NCBI RefSeq assembly: GCF_004342625.1
Contig: NZ_SMAH01000009.1
Location: 62,001-126,000 of the forward strand
From: Tepidimonas ignava
Lineage (GTDB): Bacteria > Pseudomonadota > Gammaproteobacteria > Burkholderiales > Burkholderiaceae_C
DNA: 64,000 nucleotides
Reading direction: 5' to 3'
This document shows, piece after piece, positions 55,874 through 63,471 of the stretch. Within the stretch, counting starts at the first letter, position 1, and every line of letters begins with the position of its first letter. The notes below the pieces were generated by a model. The model did not search any database and had not been told where the DNA came from. It was given only the letters and a program-made list of their open reading frames with translations. A program made the translations under genes and the position numbers.

Positions 55874-56386
55874 TCAGCGTGAAGGTGCCGACAGTCCCGG
55901 AATTGTCGGGTACGCCGCCGCGGGCGGCGCAGACGGCTTGCCGGCTGGCCGTTCATGCCCGGCCGACCCTGGGGGGCGTGCGGATGGCGAGGCGGGCGGG
56001 TGCGGTGCTGCAGGCGCGGCGGGGTTCGCGCCGCGCGCCGACACCACGGCTTGCGCCAACTCGGCACCGTAGCTGCGTCCGTTGACCCGCAGCCCCTGCG
56101 CGGAGAGTTTTTCGGCTGTCTTGGGTCCGATGCCGGCCACGCGCGCCTGCAAATCGTCCCACCCATGAAAGGGTCGTTGCTGGCGAGCCTGCACGACACG
56201 TTGCGCCAACACCGGCCCCACACCGTGCAGCGTCGCCAGCTGCGCCGCGCTGGCTTGGTTGGCCTCTAGCACCTGCGCCAGCGCGGGCGTGCACGCGGCC
56301 AGCGACGCCCAGACGGCCACAGCGACGCAGGCATGCAGGCGCGCGCAGCGCCCCTGTCGCGCGAATGCTTGGATACGGTGGGTCAT
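55874..56386 (-). CDS. ComEA-like helix-hairpin-helix DNA-binding protein
   Basis: A 170-residue exported protein. The signal peptide ends near ALAQ (residue 38). Residues 40-105 hold two helix-hairpin-helix motifs: EANQASAAQLATLHGVGPVLAQRVVQAR and AGIGPKTAEKL, typical of ComEA, which binds incoming DNA in natural transformation. The remaining 60 residues are Pro/Ala-rich and unstructured. GGGGAGGAG precedes the ATG. It is divergent from the TnpB-like gene. Other competence genes are not in the window. Confidence 0.87.
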   Translation of the reverse strand: MTHRIQAFARQGRCARLHACVAVAVWASLAACTPALAQVLEANQASAAQLATLHGVGPVLAQRVVQARQQRPFHGWDDLQARVAGIGPKTAEKLSAQGLRVNGRSYGAELAQAVVSARGANPAAPAAPHPPASPSARPPGSAGHERPAGKPSAPPAAAYPTIPGLSAPSR

Positions 56387-56476
56387 GTGTCTCCTCCCCA
56401 TGGTTGGTGGGCGCGACTTGGCCGGGTGGGCGCGGTACACTGCGCCGCCTGCGGCCTACCAGTGAAGGCAAGGAAT

Positions 56477-56501
56477 TTCATATATGAATACATGCTACAC
56501 T
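56477..56501 (+). promoter_or_regulatory. AT-rich palindrome and promoter region before the TnpB-like gene
   Basis: A perfect 12-base palindrome TTCATATATGAA (56477-56488) and a -10-like TACACT (56496-56501) lie in an unusually AT-rich 35-base patch, directly before the ATG at 56509. If TACACT is used, the mRNA would begin at or near the start codon. No Shine-Dalgarno is visible. Confidence 0.5.
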
Positions 56502-56508
56502 TGCCCAC

Positions 56509-57159
56509 ATGACTTGGTTGCGCATCAGCACGCCACTGGCCGCAGAGCCTGAGCAGACACAACGCTTGCGAGCGTTGCAGCAAGCTTTTGCGCAAGCGTG
56601 CAACTGGCTGGCTCCCTTGGTTCGGGGGCACCGTTGCTGGAACCGTGTGGCCTTGCATCACCTGGCGTACCGTCCATTGCGGCAAGCCATGCCCGCACTG
56701 GGGGCGCAGATGGCGTGCAATGCCATATATTCGGTTTGCCGAGCCGCACGTCTGGTATACCAACACCCCCACAGTCCTTTTCACCACAGCCGTTTGCAAG
56801 GGCAGACGCTGCCACTGCTTCGTTTTGCAGACACTTGCCCCGTGTATTTTGACCGCCACACGCTCAGCTTGCGCAACGGTGTGGCGTCACTTTACACGTT
56901 GGACGGGCGCATACGGTTTCAATTGGTGCTCGCACCCCAAGCGCTGGATGCGCTGGCGACGATGCGTTTGAGGGAAATCGTACTCAGTGGGCATGACCAG
57001 CATGCTTACCAGCTTACTTTTGTCCTGAGTGCCCCAAACGAAGGCGCGCCACTCGACCACGATGCGCCGGAGTTTGTGGTTACGGCCGGCGATCCGGTGG
57101 CGGCAGCGCCCACACTACCTCCTTATCTACAAGTGGAGCCATCTCATGCCTCAACCTGA
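56509..57159 (+). CDS. TnpB-like N-terminal domain protein lacking the RuvC nuclease domain
   Basis: A 216-residue protein whose whole visible plan matches the N-terminal half of IS605-type TnpB. Residues 20-90 contain the helical block with ACNWLA (30-35) and LHHLAYRPLRQAMPALGAQMACNAI, like the LHxLVYxxVRxxFGLSAQMAxxAI pattern of TnpB. Residues 100-175 resemble the beta-barrel region (VYFDRHTLSL, LDGRIRF). Where TnpB begins its RuvC domain (xGVDLG), this protein has VTAGDP, then 20 residues and a stop. The catalytic Asp/Glu/Asp set and the zinc finger are absent. Base composition is visibly lower in GC than its neighbours. It overlaps the ABC exporter gene by 14 bases. RNA-guided binding without cleavage is possible but untested. 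Confidence 0.7.
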   Translation: MTWLRISTPLAAEPEQTQRLRALQQAFAQACNWLAPLVRGHRCWNRVALHHLAYRPLRQAMPALGAQMACNAIYSVCRAARLVYQHPHSPFHHSRLQGQTLPLLRFADTCPVYFDRHTLSLRNGVASLYTLDGRIRFQLVLAPQALDALATMRLREIVLSGHDQHAYQLTFVLSAPNEGAPLDHDAPEFVVTAGDPVAAAPTLPPYLQVEPSHAST

Positions 57160-58882
57160 CGCAGCGGGCCAACCCACACCGCCCGAGTGGCCGCAAGTGC
57201 TGCAAGATCTGTGGCCGGCCGTGCGCCGAGCTTGGTTTTTTGCCGTTGTTGCCAGCTTGCTTTTGCTGGCGCCCACGTTTTACATGTTCGAAGTCTACGG
57301 CCGAGTGGTCAACAGCCGCAGCCACATGACCTTGGCGATGTTGACTCTGGCGGTGGTGTTGGCGTATGCGGTCATGGAAACGCTGGAGTGGGCGCGCAAC
57401 GAGGTGATGCGCGAGGCCGCCACCTGGTTTGACCGCTGCTTGGCCCCGCGGGTGGTGGACGCCATCCACGAAGGCAACCTGCGTCGCCTCGGGGCTGGCA
57501 CGGTGCAGCCCATGGTGGATCTGCGCGTCGTGCGGGATTTTTTCAATCAGCCCGCCGTTGCAGCGGCGATGGAAGCGCCGGTGGCGCTGGTGTTTTTGCT
57601 GATCCTGTTCATCGTGCACCCGTGGTTGGGGTGGGCCGCGTTGGTGGGGGCACTCATCCAGGTGGCGCTGGCATGGAGCAACGAGCGCATGACGCAGCCG
57701 CCGCTGAGCGCGGCCAACCGCGCCGCCATCGCCGCGCAACAAACGGCCGATGGCATGTTGCGCAACGCCGAAGTCGTCGAAGCCATGGGCATGTTGCGCA
57801 GCATCCACGCCCGCTGGTGGAAACAGCAACAAACGTTTTTGGATTTGCAAGCGCTCGCCTCGAACCGTGCCGGGGCGTTTGCGGCGCTCACCAAATGGAT
57901 CCAGACGGTCTGGGGTTCTCTGTTGCTGGGCTTGGGTGCCTGGTTGGTGCTGGAAAACACCCTGCCTGGGGGGGGCGCCATGATGATCGTGGCCTCGGTG
58001 CTGGGTGGTCGGGTGCTGGCGCCGTTGGTGCAACTGGTGACCCAATGGCGCTCGGTCATCCAAGCGCGCGATGCTTGGGGGCGGCTGACCAAGCTGTTGG
58101 CTCAAGTGCCGCCGGCGTCCGACGCGTTGCCGCTGCCTGCGCCGCGGGGCCATGTGTCGGTGGAAGGCATCGTGGTTGCCCCGCCGGGCACCCCAACGAC
58201 GATTTTGCGCAGCGTCGCGTTTGCCCTGCAGCCGGGTGAGGCGCTGGCGGTCGTGGGGCCGTCGGGGGCCGGCAAAACCACCTTGGCGCGGGCGCTGGTT
58301 GGGCTGTGGCCCTCGATGGCTGGCAAGGTTCGACTGGATGGCGCCGATGTGTACACCTGGCGCAAAGACGAACTTGGACCGCACATTGGCTACCTGCCCC
58401 AGGGTGTTGAATTGTTGGAGGGCACCGTGGCAGAAAACATCGCCCGCTTTGGGGAGGTGGACATGCGCCGTGTGCGTGAGGCGGCGGCGTTGGTCGGCCT
58501 GGACGCCTTGATTGAAAGCTTGCCCCAGGGCTACGACACCTGGGTGGGGCCCGAGGGGGCGGTGTTATCCGGGGGGCAGCGCCAGCGGGTTGCCTTGGCC
58601 CGAGCGCTCTATGGTGACCCTGTGCTGGTGGTGTTGGATGAGCCCAACGCCAGCTTGGATGAAGCAGGGGACGCGGCCCTGGTCCATGCCATTCGCACCC
58701 TCAAAGCCCGTGGCACCACCTTCGTGGTGATGACCCACCGCACCAGTGTGTTGACGGTTGTCGACAAGATGCTGGTGTTGGTGGAGGGTGCGGTCAAAGC
58801 CTTCGGACCTCGTGACGATGTGCTGGCGGCTTTGCGTGCCGGCCATGCGCCTGCCCACGTTTCCGCCACAAGGACAGCATGA
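57146..58882 (+). CDS. type I secretion ABC exporter, first copy (PrtD-like)
   Basis: A 578-residue half-transporter: six membrane segments (about 30-290) and a nucleotide-binding domain (335-560). Walker A GPSGAGKT is at 371-378, signature LSGGQ at 474-478, DEP at 498-500, and the switch His in VMTHRTSV. No C39 peptidase domain is present, so it is the PrtD/HasD type that moves RTX or similar proteins with a C-terminal signal. The start overlaps the TnpB-like frame and has GGAG eight bases before it. It overlaps the second ABC gene (ATGA), which suggests the two form a heterodimer. Confidence 0.92.
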   Translation: MPQPDAAGQPTPPEWPQVLQDLWPAVRRAWFFAVVASLLLLAPTFYMFEVYGRVVNSRSHMTLAMLTLAVVLAYAVMETLEWARNEVMREAATWFDRCLAPRVVDAIHEGNLRRLGAGTVQPMVDLRVVRDFFNQPAVAAAMEAPVALVFLLILFIVHPWLGWAALVGALIQVALAWSNERMTQPPLSAANRAAIAAQQTADGMLRNAEVVEAMGMLRSIHARWWKQQQTFLDLQALASNRAGAFAALTKWIQTVWGSLLLGLGAWLVLENTLPGGGAMMIVASVLGGRVLAPLVQLVTQWRSVIQARDAWGRLTKLLAQVPPASDALPLPAPRGHVSVEGIVVAPPGTPTTILRSVAFALQPGEALAVVGPSGAGKTTLARALVGLWPSMAGKVRLDGADVYTWRKDELGPHIGYLPQGVELLEGTVAENIARFGEVDMRRVREAAALVGLDALIESLPQGYDTWVGPEGAVLSGGQRQRVALARALYGDPVLVVLDEPNASLDEAGDAALVHAIRTLKARGTTFVVMTHRTSVLTVVDKMLVLVEGAVKAFGPRDDVLAALRAGHAPAHVSATRTA

Positions 58883-60636
58883 TGCTTTTGTCTGTGTCTT
58901 CGGGTTCGGCGCGGTCCGAACTGGGTCAAACGCTGTGGGCGTTCCGCCGCGAGTTTGCTGTGGTCGGTTGGTACAGCCTTGTGGCTAACGTGCTCATGCT
59001 CACGCCCACGCTGTACATGCTGCAGGTGTACGACCGTGTGATGGTCAGCCGCAGTGAGCTGACCTTGCTGGTCGTCTCGGTGCTGGCCCTGTTGCTGTTG
59101 GGCTTCATGGCGTTGGCCGAGTGGTTGCGCTCGCGCGTGTTGGTGCGGGTTGGTCAGCGTATCGACGACGCGCTCAGCAACCGTGTTTTTCAGGCCTCGT
59201 TTGACGCGAGCCTGCGCCCCAACGAAGGTCGGCAAGGGCGTGCCTTTGCCGATCTGACCGAGCTGCGCCAATTTCTCACGGGCAACGGCGTTTTTGCGTT
59301 GTTTGACACGCCGTGGGCGCCCATTTACATCGCGGTGCTGATGCTCATGCACCCGATGCTGGGGTGGCTGGCCGTGGCCTTTGCCGGGGTGCAGCTTGCG
59401 CTGGCGTGGTGGGGGCAGCGGGCGGCGCGCGCACCGGCGCAGGCGCTTCATCAATCACAAACCGACGAAAACCGGTTTCTACAGTCCAAGCTGCGCAACG
59501 CCGAAGTCGTGCAGGCCATGGGCATGCTGCCCGGGCTCAAGCAACGCTGGCAGCAGCGGCACGACGCCGTTATGCAGCAGCACGCCGCCGCGCAAGCCAC
59601 GACCCACCGTGTGGCCGCGTGGAGTAAATTCGTGCGCTACTGCCAACAGTCGTTGATGTTGGGGGCGGGCGCGTTGCTGGTCATCGACGGTGAGCTGTCC
59701 CCCGGTGCGATGATCGCGGCCAACGTGCTGGCGGCGCGGGCGCTGGCTCCAATTGACATGCTGGCCGGCACATGGAAAGCGTTTCTAAGTGCTCGACTGG
59801 CTTACGACCGGCTGCGGCGCTTGCTGCAGGACCACCCGACGCGTGATCTGGCTCTGCGCCGTGTGGCGCCACGCGGCCGTGTCGAGCTTCGTGGCGTGGT
59901 GGCCCGGGCGCCAGGTCGTGACCAGCCGATTTTGCACGGCATCGACTTGACGCTCGAGCCTGGCACCGTCACCGTCGTGATGGGACCATCGGGCAGTGGC
60001 AAATCCACGTTGGCGCGTGTGGTCGTGGGCATCTGGCCCGATGTGCAGGGTGAGGTGCTGCTGGACGAGCACCCATTGCAGAGTTGGTCACGTGTCGAAT
60101 TGGGCGGACATCTGGGGTACCTGCCGCAAGATATTGAACTTTTTGATGGCACCATCGCGCAGAACATCGCGCGCATGGGCCAGGAAGATCCTCAGGCTGT
60201 CGTGGCTGCAGCCAAAATCACCGGCCTGCATCCAACCATCCTGCGCTTTCCCAAAGGGTATGACACCCCCATGGGCGAAGCCGGGCAGTTGCTCTCGGGG
60301 GGGCAGCGGCAGCGGGTGGCCTTGGCGCGTGCGCTGTACGGAAACCCGGCCCTGGTCGTGTTGGACGAGCCCAACGCCAACTTGGACGACGCCGGCGAAG
60401 CGGCCTTGCAGCACGCGCTGCGAGCCCTCCGGGAAGCTGGGCGCACCGTGCTGGTGGTATCCCACCGTCCCGGGGTGCTGAATGTGGCCGATCGTGTGGT
60501 CGTGATGCGCGAGGGCCGCATCGAAGCCAGCGGTGCTCGGGACGACGTCATGGCGCGCCTCGCGCAGGCTGCCCAGGCAGCGGCGTTGGCAGGCCCCCAC
60601 GACAACGACCACCCCCACCGCGCACCAGCCACCTGA
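58879..60636 (+). CDS. type I secretion ABC exporter, second copy (PrtD-like)
   Basis: A 585-residue half-transporter with the same plan as its neighbour: membrane part about 25-290 (NVLMLTPTLYMLQVYDRVMVSRSELTL region), Walker A GPSGSGKS at 369-376, LSGGQ at 472-476, and LVVLDEPNANLD. Both ATP sites appear intact in the two subunits. The typical PrtD entry motif YMLQVYDRV is present here and degenerate in the first copy (FEVYGRV). Two ATG codons (58879 and 58882) begin the frame; either may be used. Gap to the adaptor gene is 36 bases. Confidence 0.93.
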   Translation: MMLLSVSSGSARSELGQTLWAFRREFAVVGWYSLVANVLMLTPTLYMLQVYDRVMVSRSELTLLVVSVLALLLLGFMALAEWLRSRVLVRVGQRIDDALSNRVFQASFDASLRPNEGRQGRAFADLTELRQFLTGNGVFALFDTPWAPIYIAVLMLMHPMLGWLAVAFAGVQLALAWWGQRAARAPAQALHQSQTDENRFLQSKLRNAEVVQAMGMLPGLKQRWQQRHDAVMQQHAAAQATTHRVAAWSKFVRYCQQSLMLGAGALLVIDGELSPGAMIAANVLAARALAPIDMLAGTWKAFLSARLAYDRLRRLLQDHPTRDLALRRVAPRGRVELRGVVARAPGRDQPILHGIDLTLEPGTVTVVMGPSGSGKSTLARVVVGIWPDVQGEVLLDEHPLQSWSRVELGGHLGYLPQDIELFDGTIAQNIARMGQEDPQAVVAAAKITGLHPTILRFPKGYDTPMGEAGQLLSGGQRQRVALARALYGNPALVVLDEPNANLDDAGEAALQHALRALREAGRTVLVVSHRPGVLNVADRVVVMREGRIEASGARDDVMARLAQAAQAAALAGPHDNDHPHRAPAT

Positions 60637-60672
60637 TGCGCCCGACACCAATTTGCACAGGATACCGAAGCG

Positions 60673-62022
60673 ATGAACACACACACCACGGTTACCGAAG
60701 CGCTGTCTGCCTCGCCAGTCGGTGCGGCGCAGGCGGCGGTACGTCCAGCCAGCCGCGCCGCCCGGTGGGGGGCTTGGGCCTTGATGTTGGGCTTTGGCGG
60801 CTTTGTCGCGTGGGCTGCATGGGCCCCGCTGGACGAGGGCGTGCCCACGCACGGCGTCGTGGCCATCGACACCAAGCGCAAGGCGGTGCAGCACCTCAGT
60901 GGCGGTATCGTGCAACAAGTGTTGGTGCGCGAAGGAGATCTGGTGCGCGAAGACCAAACCCTGATCGTGCTGGATGAGAAGGCTGCACGTGCCAACTACG
61001 AGGCTGTGCGCCAGCGCTACCTTGGGCTGCGCGCCATGCAAGGTCGTTTGATGGCAGAGCAACTCGGGGCAACCACCATCACATGGCACCCGGACTTGCT
61101 CGCTGCGCGCCAAGACCCGTGGATCGAAGCGCAGATGCAGGCCCAACAGCAACTGCTGCGTTCGCGCCGCGAGGGGTTGCAAGCAGAACTTCGCGCGCTG
61201 GAAGAGGCAAGTCAGGGGCAACAGGCGGTGCTGCGCGCCTACCAAGCGATGCTGCCCAGCCGGGAGCAACAACTCGCTTCGTTGGAAGAGGAACTGCGCA
61301 GCATCACCGCGCTGGTCCACGACGGCTACGCTCCCCGCACACGGCAAAACGAACTGCAACGCCAGGTGGCCGAGCTCAAAGCGCAACTGGCCGACCTGCA
61401 AGGCAACATTGAGCGTGCCCAGCGCGCCATAGCGGAGTTGCGCCAACGGTCGGTGGCGCGGCAACAGGAATTCCGCAAGGACGTCGAAAACGAACTCACC
61501 CGGGTCAACCTTGACGTGCAGGCCGATGCCGAGCGTTACCGGGCGGCGCAGGCTGAGCTGCAGCGCACCGAAATCCGCGCCCCCGCCACAGGCCAGGTGG
61601 TGGGGTTGGCTGTGCAAAGCGTGGGTGCCGTGATTCAGCCAGGTCAAAAGCTCATGGATATCGTCCCGTTGGACGAGACGTTGCTGCTGGAGACCCGGTT
61701 GGAGCCCCACCTGATCGACAAGGTGCGCGCTGGCCTCAAGGCAGATGTGCGCTTCAGCACCTTCGCGCACTCGCCGCAGTTGGTGGTGGAGGGCGAAGTC
61801 GTGTCTGTTTCGGGTGATCTGCTGGCCGATCCCCACACGGGGGCGCCCTATTACTTGATGCGGGTCAAGCTCACCGAAGCAGGCATGCACACGCTGGGGC
61901 CACGCAAGTTGCAGCCCGGCATGCCGGTCGAAGTCATCGTCAAGACAGGTGAGCGCTCGCTGCTGACTTACCTCGCAGGGCCGTTGGTGCGCCGGGTTGC
62001 GGCGAGCCTGAAGGAAGAATGA
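60673..62022 (+). CDS. type I secretion membrane fusion protein (HlyD/PrtE-like)
   Basis: The periplasmic adaptor linking the ABC exporter to the outer membrane channel. The 449-residue protein has one N-terminal membrane anchor (about 33-52, WGAWALMLGFGGFVAW), a first lipoyl half (GVVAIDTKRKAVQHLSGG), and a long coiled coil rich in Gln/Glu/Leu (about 110-300). A second lipoyl half and the beta-barrel region follow with RTEIRAPATGQVVGLAV, PGQKLMDIVP and LQPGMPVEVIVKTGERSLLTYL. The C-terminal motif is characteristic of HlyD/PrtE. The outer membrane gene follows one base after its stop. Confidence 0.93.
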   Translation: MNTHTTVTEALSASPVGAAQAAVRPASRAARWGAWALMLGFGGFVAWAAWAPLDEGVPTHGVVAIDTKRKAVQHLSGGIVQQVLVREGDLVREDQTLIVLDEKAARANYEAVRQRYLGLRAMQGRLMAEQLGATTITWHPDLLAARQDPWIEAQMQAQQQLLRSRREGLQAELRALEEASQGQQAVLRAYQAMLPSREQQLASLEEELRSITALVHDGYAPRTRQNELQRQVAELKAQLADLQGNIERAQRAIAELRQRSVARQQEFRKDVENELTRVNLDVQADAERYRAAQAELQRTEIRAPATGQVVGLAVQSVGAVIQPGQKLMDIVPLDETLLLETRLEPHLIDKVRAGLKADVRFSTFAHSPQLVVEGEVVSVSGDLLADPHTGAPYYLMRVKLTEAGMHTLGPRKLQPGMPVEVIVKTGERSLLTYLAGPLVRRVAASLKEE

Positions 62023-62023
62023 A

Positions 62024-63466
62024 ATGCGGCCACACCAATCGATACCGAGGCCAGCGACCCCGTGGGTTGGTACGCCACAGCGCTGGTGGGGTTGCATACG
62101 CGCTTGTGCACTCACCGCGGTGATGGCGGTGGGCGGTTGGGCCCATGCCCTGGACCTGGACCAGGCGTACCGTCTGGCCCAGAGCAACGATGCTCGCGTG
62201 CGCGCCACCCGTGCCGCCACCGATGCCCAGCGCGAGCGCCTGCCGCAGGCCGAATCTCAGCGCTTGCCCCAGGTAAGCCTGAGTGGCAGCCGCTCCAACA
62301 ACGACCTCACCCGAACCAGCCAAAATTTTCTCGGTCAGCCGGTGACGGTGGACGAGCGGTACTGGAGCTACAACGCTACTCTGGGGGTGCGTGTGCCGCT
62401 GTACCGGCCGGCGGTCACGGCCGGCATTGCGGTGGCCAAGGCCCAAGTGGCGGACGCCGAGGCGGTGTTGCGTGCCGAGGAAATCAACCTCGCGGCGCGC
62501 GTCGCGCAGGCTTACTTCGAGGCACTGACGGCTCAGGACAACATCGAACTGGTGGCGGCGCAACAACGTGCCGCCACCACCCAGGCCGACGCTGCACGCA
62601 AAGCCTGGCAAGCCGGCACCGGTACCCGCACCGACGTGGACGAAATCGAGGCACGGTTGGACTTGCTGCGAGCCGACGAAGTGCGTGCGCGGCAACAACT
62701 CGAGTACGCAATGGCCCAGATGCAAGTGCTCGTCGGTCCATGGGATGGCGCCCTGGCCCCCGTTGACGCCCAGAGGTTTGCCGTGGCGCCGTTGCAACTT
62801 GCAACCCTGACCCAGTGGCTGGAGCTGGCCGAGCGCAACAGCCCGGAGCTGGCGGCGCTGCGCGCGCGGCGCGACGCGGCGCAACAGGAAATCGCCCGCG
62901 CCAGCGCCGGTCACTGGCCTACCCTGGACGCGGTCGTGCAAATCACCCGCAGCGCCAGCGAAAACGTCACCTCGCCCAGCTCCAGCTACACCAACCGGGC
63001 GGTTGGCGTGCAGTTGAACGTGCCGCTTTACAGTGGGGGCTATACCAGCTCCACCGTGCGTCAGGCCATGGCCGAACTTGTCCGTGCCGAAGAACAGCTC
63101 GAAGCCGCCCGGCGCGACCTGCACCTGCGCATCCACGACCAATACCGTTTGGTCATCGAGGGCTCGCAGCGCATCAGCGCTTTGCAAAAGGCACTGGCCT
63201 CGGCGCAGCAGGTGGTACAGTCCAACCGGCAATCTTGGCTTGCCGGCGTGCGTACCATCCTCGATGTGTTGGATGCCGAAGTGCGCGCACTCACCGTCGA
63301 GCGCGACCTGCGTGCCGCGCGTTACCAGTACCTGCTGGCGCGGCTGCGCCTGGCGGTGTTGGCAGGTGCCAGCGTTGATGAGGAGCTCGGTACCGTTCAA
63401 GCCATGTTGTCCACGGGGCCGCGCGCCGCAGCCACCGCCCAAACGGTAACCACCAACCCCAATTGA
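62024..63466 (+). CDS. TolC-family outer membrane secretion protein
   Basis: The outer membrane exit tunnel of the type I system. The 480-residue protein has a signal sequence ending near HALDL (residue 42), then two repeated outer-membrane-efflux units: LDQAYRLAQSND and AYFEALTAQDN in the first, WLELAERNSPELAAL, GVQLNVPLYSGGYTSSTVRQA and NRQSWLAGVRTILDVLDAE in the second. The family blocks VPLY and LPQ are visible. The first 20 residues before the hydrophobic core make an unusually long N-region, so an internal start cannot be excluded. It ends the secretion operon. Confidence 0.93.
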   Translation: MRPHQSIPRPATPWVGTPQRWWGCIRACALTAVMAVGGWAHALDLDQAYRLAQSNDARVRATRAATDAQRERLPQAESQRLPQVSLSGSRSNNDLTRTSQNFLGQPVTVDERYWSYNATLGVRVPLYRPAVTAGIAVAKAQVADAEAVLRAEEINLAARVAQAYFEALTAQDNIELVAAQQRAATTQADAARKAWQAGTGTRTDVDEIEARLDLLRADEVRARQQLEYAMAQMQVLVGPWDGALAPVDAQRFAVAPLQLATLTQWLELAERNSPELAALRARRDAAQQEIARASAGHWPTLDAVVQITRSASENVTSPSSSYTNRAVGVQLNVPLYSGGYTSSTVRQAMAELVRAEEQLEAARRDLHLRIHDQYRLVIEGSQRISALQKALASAQQVVQSNRQSWLAGVRTILDVLDAEVRALTVERDLRAARYQYLLARLRLAVLAGASVDEELGTVQAMLSTGPRAAATAQTVTTNPN

Positions 63467-63471
63467 CCGCC

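Noticed and set aside
55657-56085. Two overlapping plus-strand frames beside the comEA-like gene
   Set aside because: They are mostly antisense to the comEA-like gene. There is no ribosome binding site and no recognisable motif.
57160-58500. A frameshifted RuvC domain of the TnpB-like gene
   Set aside because: All frames after the stop were read. Only the ABC exporter reading makes sense, and no TnpB catalytic or zinc-finger motif is present.
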